The notes beneath the pieces are model-generated. The model was given only the letters and a program-made list of their open reading frames with translations. It did no database searches and was not told the DNA's origin. Position numbers and translations under genes: made by a program. From an uncultured Prevotellaceae bacterium (GTDB lineage Bacteria > Bacteroidota > Bacteroidia > Bacteroidales > Bacteroidaceae), in contig CACYKX010000147.1 in the NCBI GenBank assembly GCA_902775075.1, positions 1 through 8,189 on the forward strand: DNA of 8,189 nucleotides, given 5' to 3'. This document shows positions 6,792 through 8,189 of this stretch, one piece after another. Within the stretch, counting starts at the first letter, position 1. Every line of letters starts with the position of its first letter.

Positions 6792-8151
6792 AGTATGGAA
6801 CATTCGGATTATTAACATATGGCATGAAGCTTCTCGGCACATACACATTTCCAAAAGCATAGGCCTGTCGGAATAGCGGAGCTATCTTACGGACATCATA
6901 GCCGGCATTTCCGGTGCCGACGGCTGTAAGCATGAACTTGTACAGAGGATGGAATACCGCATATTCCGTAAACCGCTCGACCGCCTTTTTCAGGTCCTCA
7001 AACGAATTACCGTCAGTCGGGATGGCGTAGCTCTGCCCCTGAATACCTTCAGCCTGTCCGAACTTAGCTCCGAAATGCTGTAGGGCATAATAAGCAGCAC
7101 CACCATTGTGCGCCCCGTCAATATTGCTGCCGAAGACGAAGATCCGATTCTCTTGGAGTGACACGATGTTGTCGGGTGCTATGCGCTGGCCTTCTACGAA
7201 ATAACCTTCGTTCATGGCACCCGTCGCCTTGTCCTGTTCTTCTTCACTCATATTACAGAAGCTTCGGCTCATTTGCATGTAACGACGCTTCTCATTGAAT
7301 GCCCTGCGACTTCGCCTCTCACATTCGAACATATCCTCCATTCCGGTCTGCGTCTGCTCAAACCCCATGAAACTGTCGATGCCAAGACTGTTTGCTGTTC
7401 TCTCCACATCAATGTTGGCACCGATGAACGAGAACACCCAGCCTCTACTCTTCAACGTTGCTATGAGCTCCTGGACGAGTGGCAACTTCCACTTGCGGGA
7501 AGCATTCTCATAGCCGTCGGTGATGATGGTGACATTACCTTTAGCCTCCTGGCGGTTAATCTTACGGAACAACTGCAAAACGGTATATCCGATGGCATCG
7601 TAGAGAGGCGTACATGCACTTGGGCTATAGTCTTCCCTAGTCATGTACCGGACCTCATCAATAGGAGTATCGTGGAAAATGTAACGGGAATGTGACGAGT
7701 CGAAGCAGAAGACGGAGACGAATTGCCGGAACTCGGGCTGCTCTTTCTGCAGGTTGTGAATGCTGATCAGCGTCTCATTGCACCCTGAAATAGTCTCATC
7801 CCTGACCGTTGACATGGAGCCACTCTCGTCAAGGATAATAAGGTTGTAGGCATCCGACTTATGGGTTGTAGTCTCTGACTGGTCATCGTTGGCCACTTTT
7901 CCCATTGCAGGTTTTTTCTTCTCTCCAGACACCTCATGCACTTCTTCAGATGCTGACTTTTCCATATCGTCTGTGATAGCGTCACCCAAGTCAACTTGGT
8001 TGTTGATATTCTTAACAGGCTGATGAGTGACAGAAGCAATAGAATCAAAATCATCATCATGAAAAACTAAACTTTTGACAAATGATAATAGGGCCCAAGG
8101 GGGATTGTCCGTGGCGGGCAGATGCCGCTGCCTAACCAAAGACAGTAACAC
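6790..8151 (-). CDS. vWA domain fused to a C-terminal macro-like (A1S_2505-type) domain
   Basis: Up to 453 residues. Residues 1-95 are non-conserved and, from ~45, acidic/lysine-rich, a likely linker. Residues ~98-265 form a von Willebrand A domain: the MIDAS motif DESGSMS (D108, S110, S112), TPLYDAIG (T181) and ITDGYENAS (D212), then GWVFSFIGANIDVERTANSL, typical of TerY-like bacterial vWA proteins. Residues ~334-445 resemble the A1S_2505-type phage macro-like domain: RIFVFGSNIDGAHNGGAAYYA, GQSYAIPTDG, VGTGNAGYDVRKIAPLF and NVYVPRSF. Macro folds bind ADP-ribose. The start is unclear: the frame opens after TAA 8179-8181 with no ATG, the first candidate being GTG at 8151, and the first ATG is at 7965 (391 residues), which keeps both domains. 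It precedes the FGase-ADPRGH-HAD genes, separated by a hairpin and a promoter. Confidence 0.85.
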   Translation of the reverse strand: MLLSLVRQRHLPATDNPPWALLSFVKSLVFHDDDFDSIASVTHQPVKNINNQVDLGDAITDDMEKSASEEVHEVSGEKKKPAMGKVANDDQSETTTHKSDAYNLIILDESGSMSTVRDETISGCNETLISIHNLQKEQPEFRQFVSVFCFDSSHSRYIFHDTPIDEVRYMTREDYSPSACTPLYDAIGYTVLQLFRKINRQEAKGNVTIITDGYENASRKWKLPLVQELIATLKSRGWVFSFIGANIDVERTANSLGIDSFMGFEQTQTGMEDMFECERRSRRAFNEKRRYMQMSRSFCNMSEEEQDKATGAMNEGYFVEGQRIAPDNIVSLQENRIFVFGSNIDGAHNGGAAYYALQHFGAKFGQAEGIQGQSYAIPTDGNSFEDLKKAVERFTEYAVFHPLYKFMLTAVGTGNAGYDVRKIAPLFRQAYAFGNVYVPRSFMPYVNNPNVPY

Positions 8152-8189
8152 ATCTATAGAAAAAGAAGGGTATATCCCTTATTCCCTTC

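Noticed and set aside
7273..7695. Plus-strand frame of 140 codons inside the vWA gene
   Set aside because: It lies antisense to the conserved vWA motifs and shows no domain signature of its own.
7767..8060. Minus-strand frame with a leucine/isoleucine-rich start that resembles a signal peptide
   Set aside because: It is the +1 shadow of the vWA gene; the hydrophobic start arises from GAT/ATT-rich codons, and the rest is not protein-like.

Overview
The window looks like part of an accessory or mobile region from a member of the Bacteroidota, most likely a Bacteroidales such as Bacteroides or Prevotella. Supporting signs: no gene has a clear Shine-Dalgarno sequence and upstream regions are simply A/T-rich; the one good promoter motif (TACCTTTG on the minus strand, at 6718-6725) matches the Bacteroidota -7 consensus TAnnTTTG; and the TOPRIM/RecA-type primase with an excisionase-like helix-turn-helix partner is a typical Bacteroidota mobile-element arrangement. 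The assignment to organism is inference.

Layout. 1-147: the 3' end of a membrane-protein gene on the plus strand. Every other intact gene is on the minus strand. 176-3334: a replication/regulation module that reads, in transcription order, XRE-like regulator (3334-2819), excisionase-like HTH protein (2715-2269) and TOPRIM-RecA primase/helicase (2272-176). The last two overlap by ATGA. 3335-4423: about 1.1 kb of AT-rich, apparently decayed DNA. It holds paired repeats in front of the XRE gene, one plus-strand reading frame broken by a TAG (3672-4025), a start-less minus-strand frame (4121-4258) and a perfect 9-bp inverted repeat (4378-4410). 4424-8151: a four-gene cargo module read right to left: a vWA/macro-like fusion (8151-6790), a terminator-like hairpin, a Bacteroidota promoter, then a tight run of N-formylglutamate amidohydrolase-like (6614-5931), ADP-ribosylglycohydrolase (5915-4917) and HAD-type phosphatase of the RNA-repair-associated type (4927-4424).

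How the genes may work together. The left module probably replicates or mobilises the element. The right module groups a likely ADP-ribose-recognising protein, an enzyme that cleaves ADP-ribose linkages, a zinc-dependent amidohydrolase and a predicted nucleic-acid-end phosphatase. This suggests repair or reversal of ADP-ribosylation or nucleic-acid damage, or processing of an ADP-ribose-derived metabolite, perhaps as a stress or defence island. Family assignments rest on motifs seen in the sequence; the joint function is inference. This four-gene set is the most interesting part of the window.
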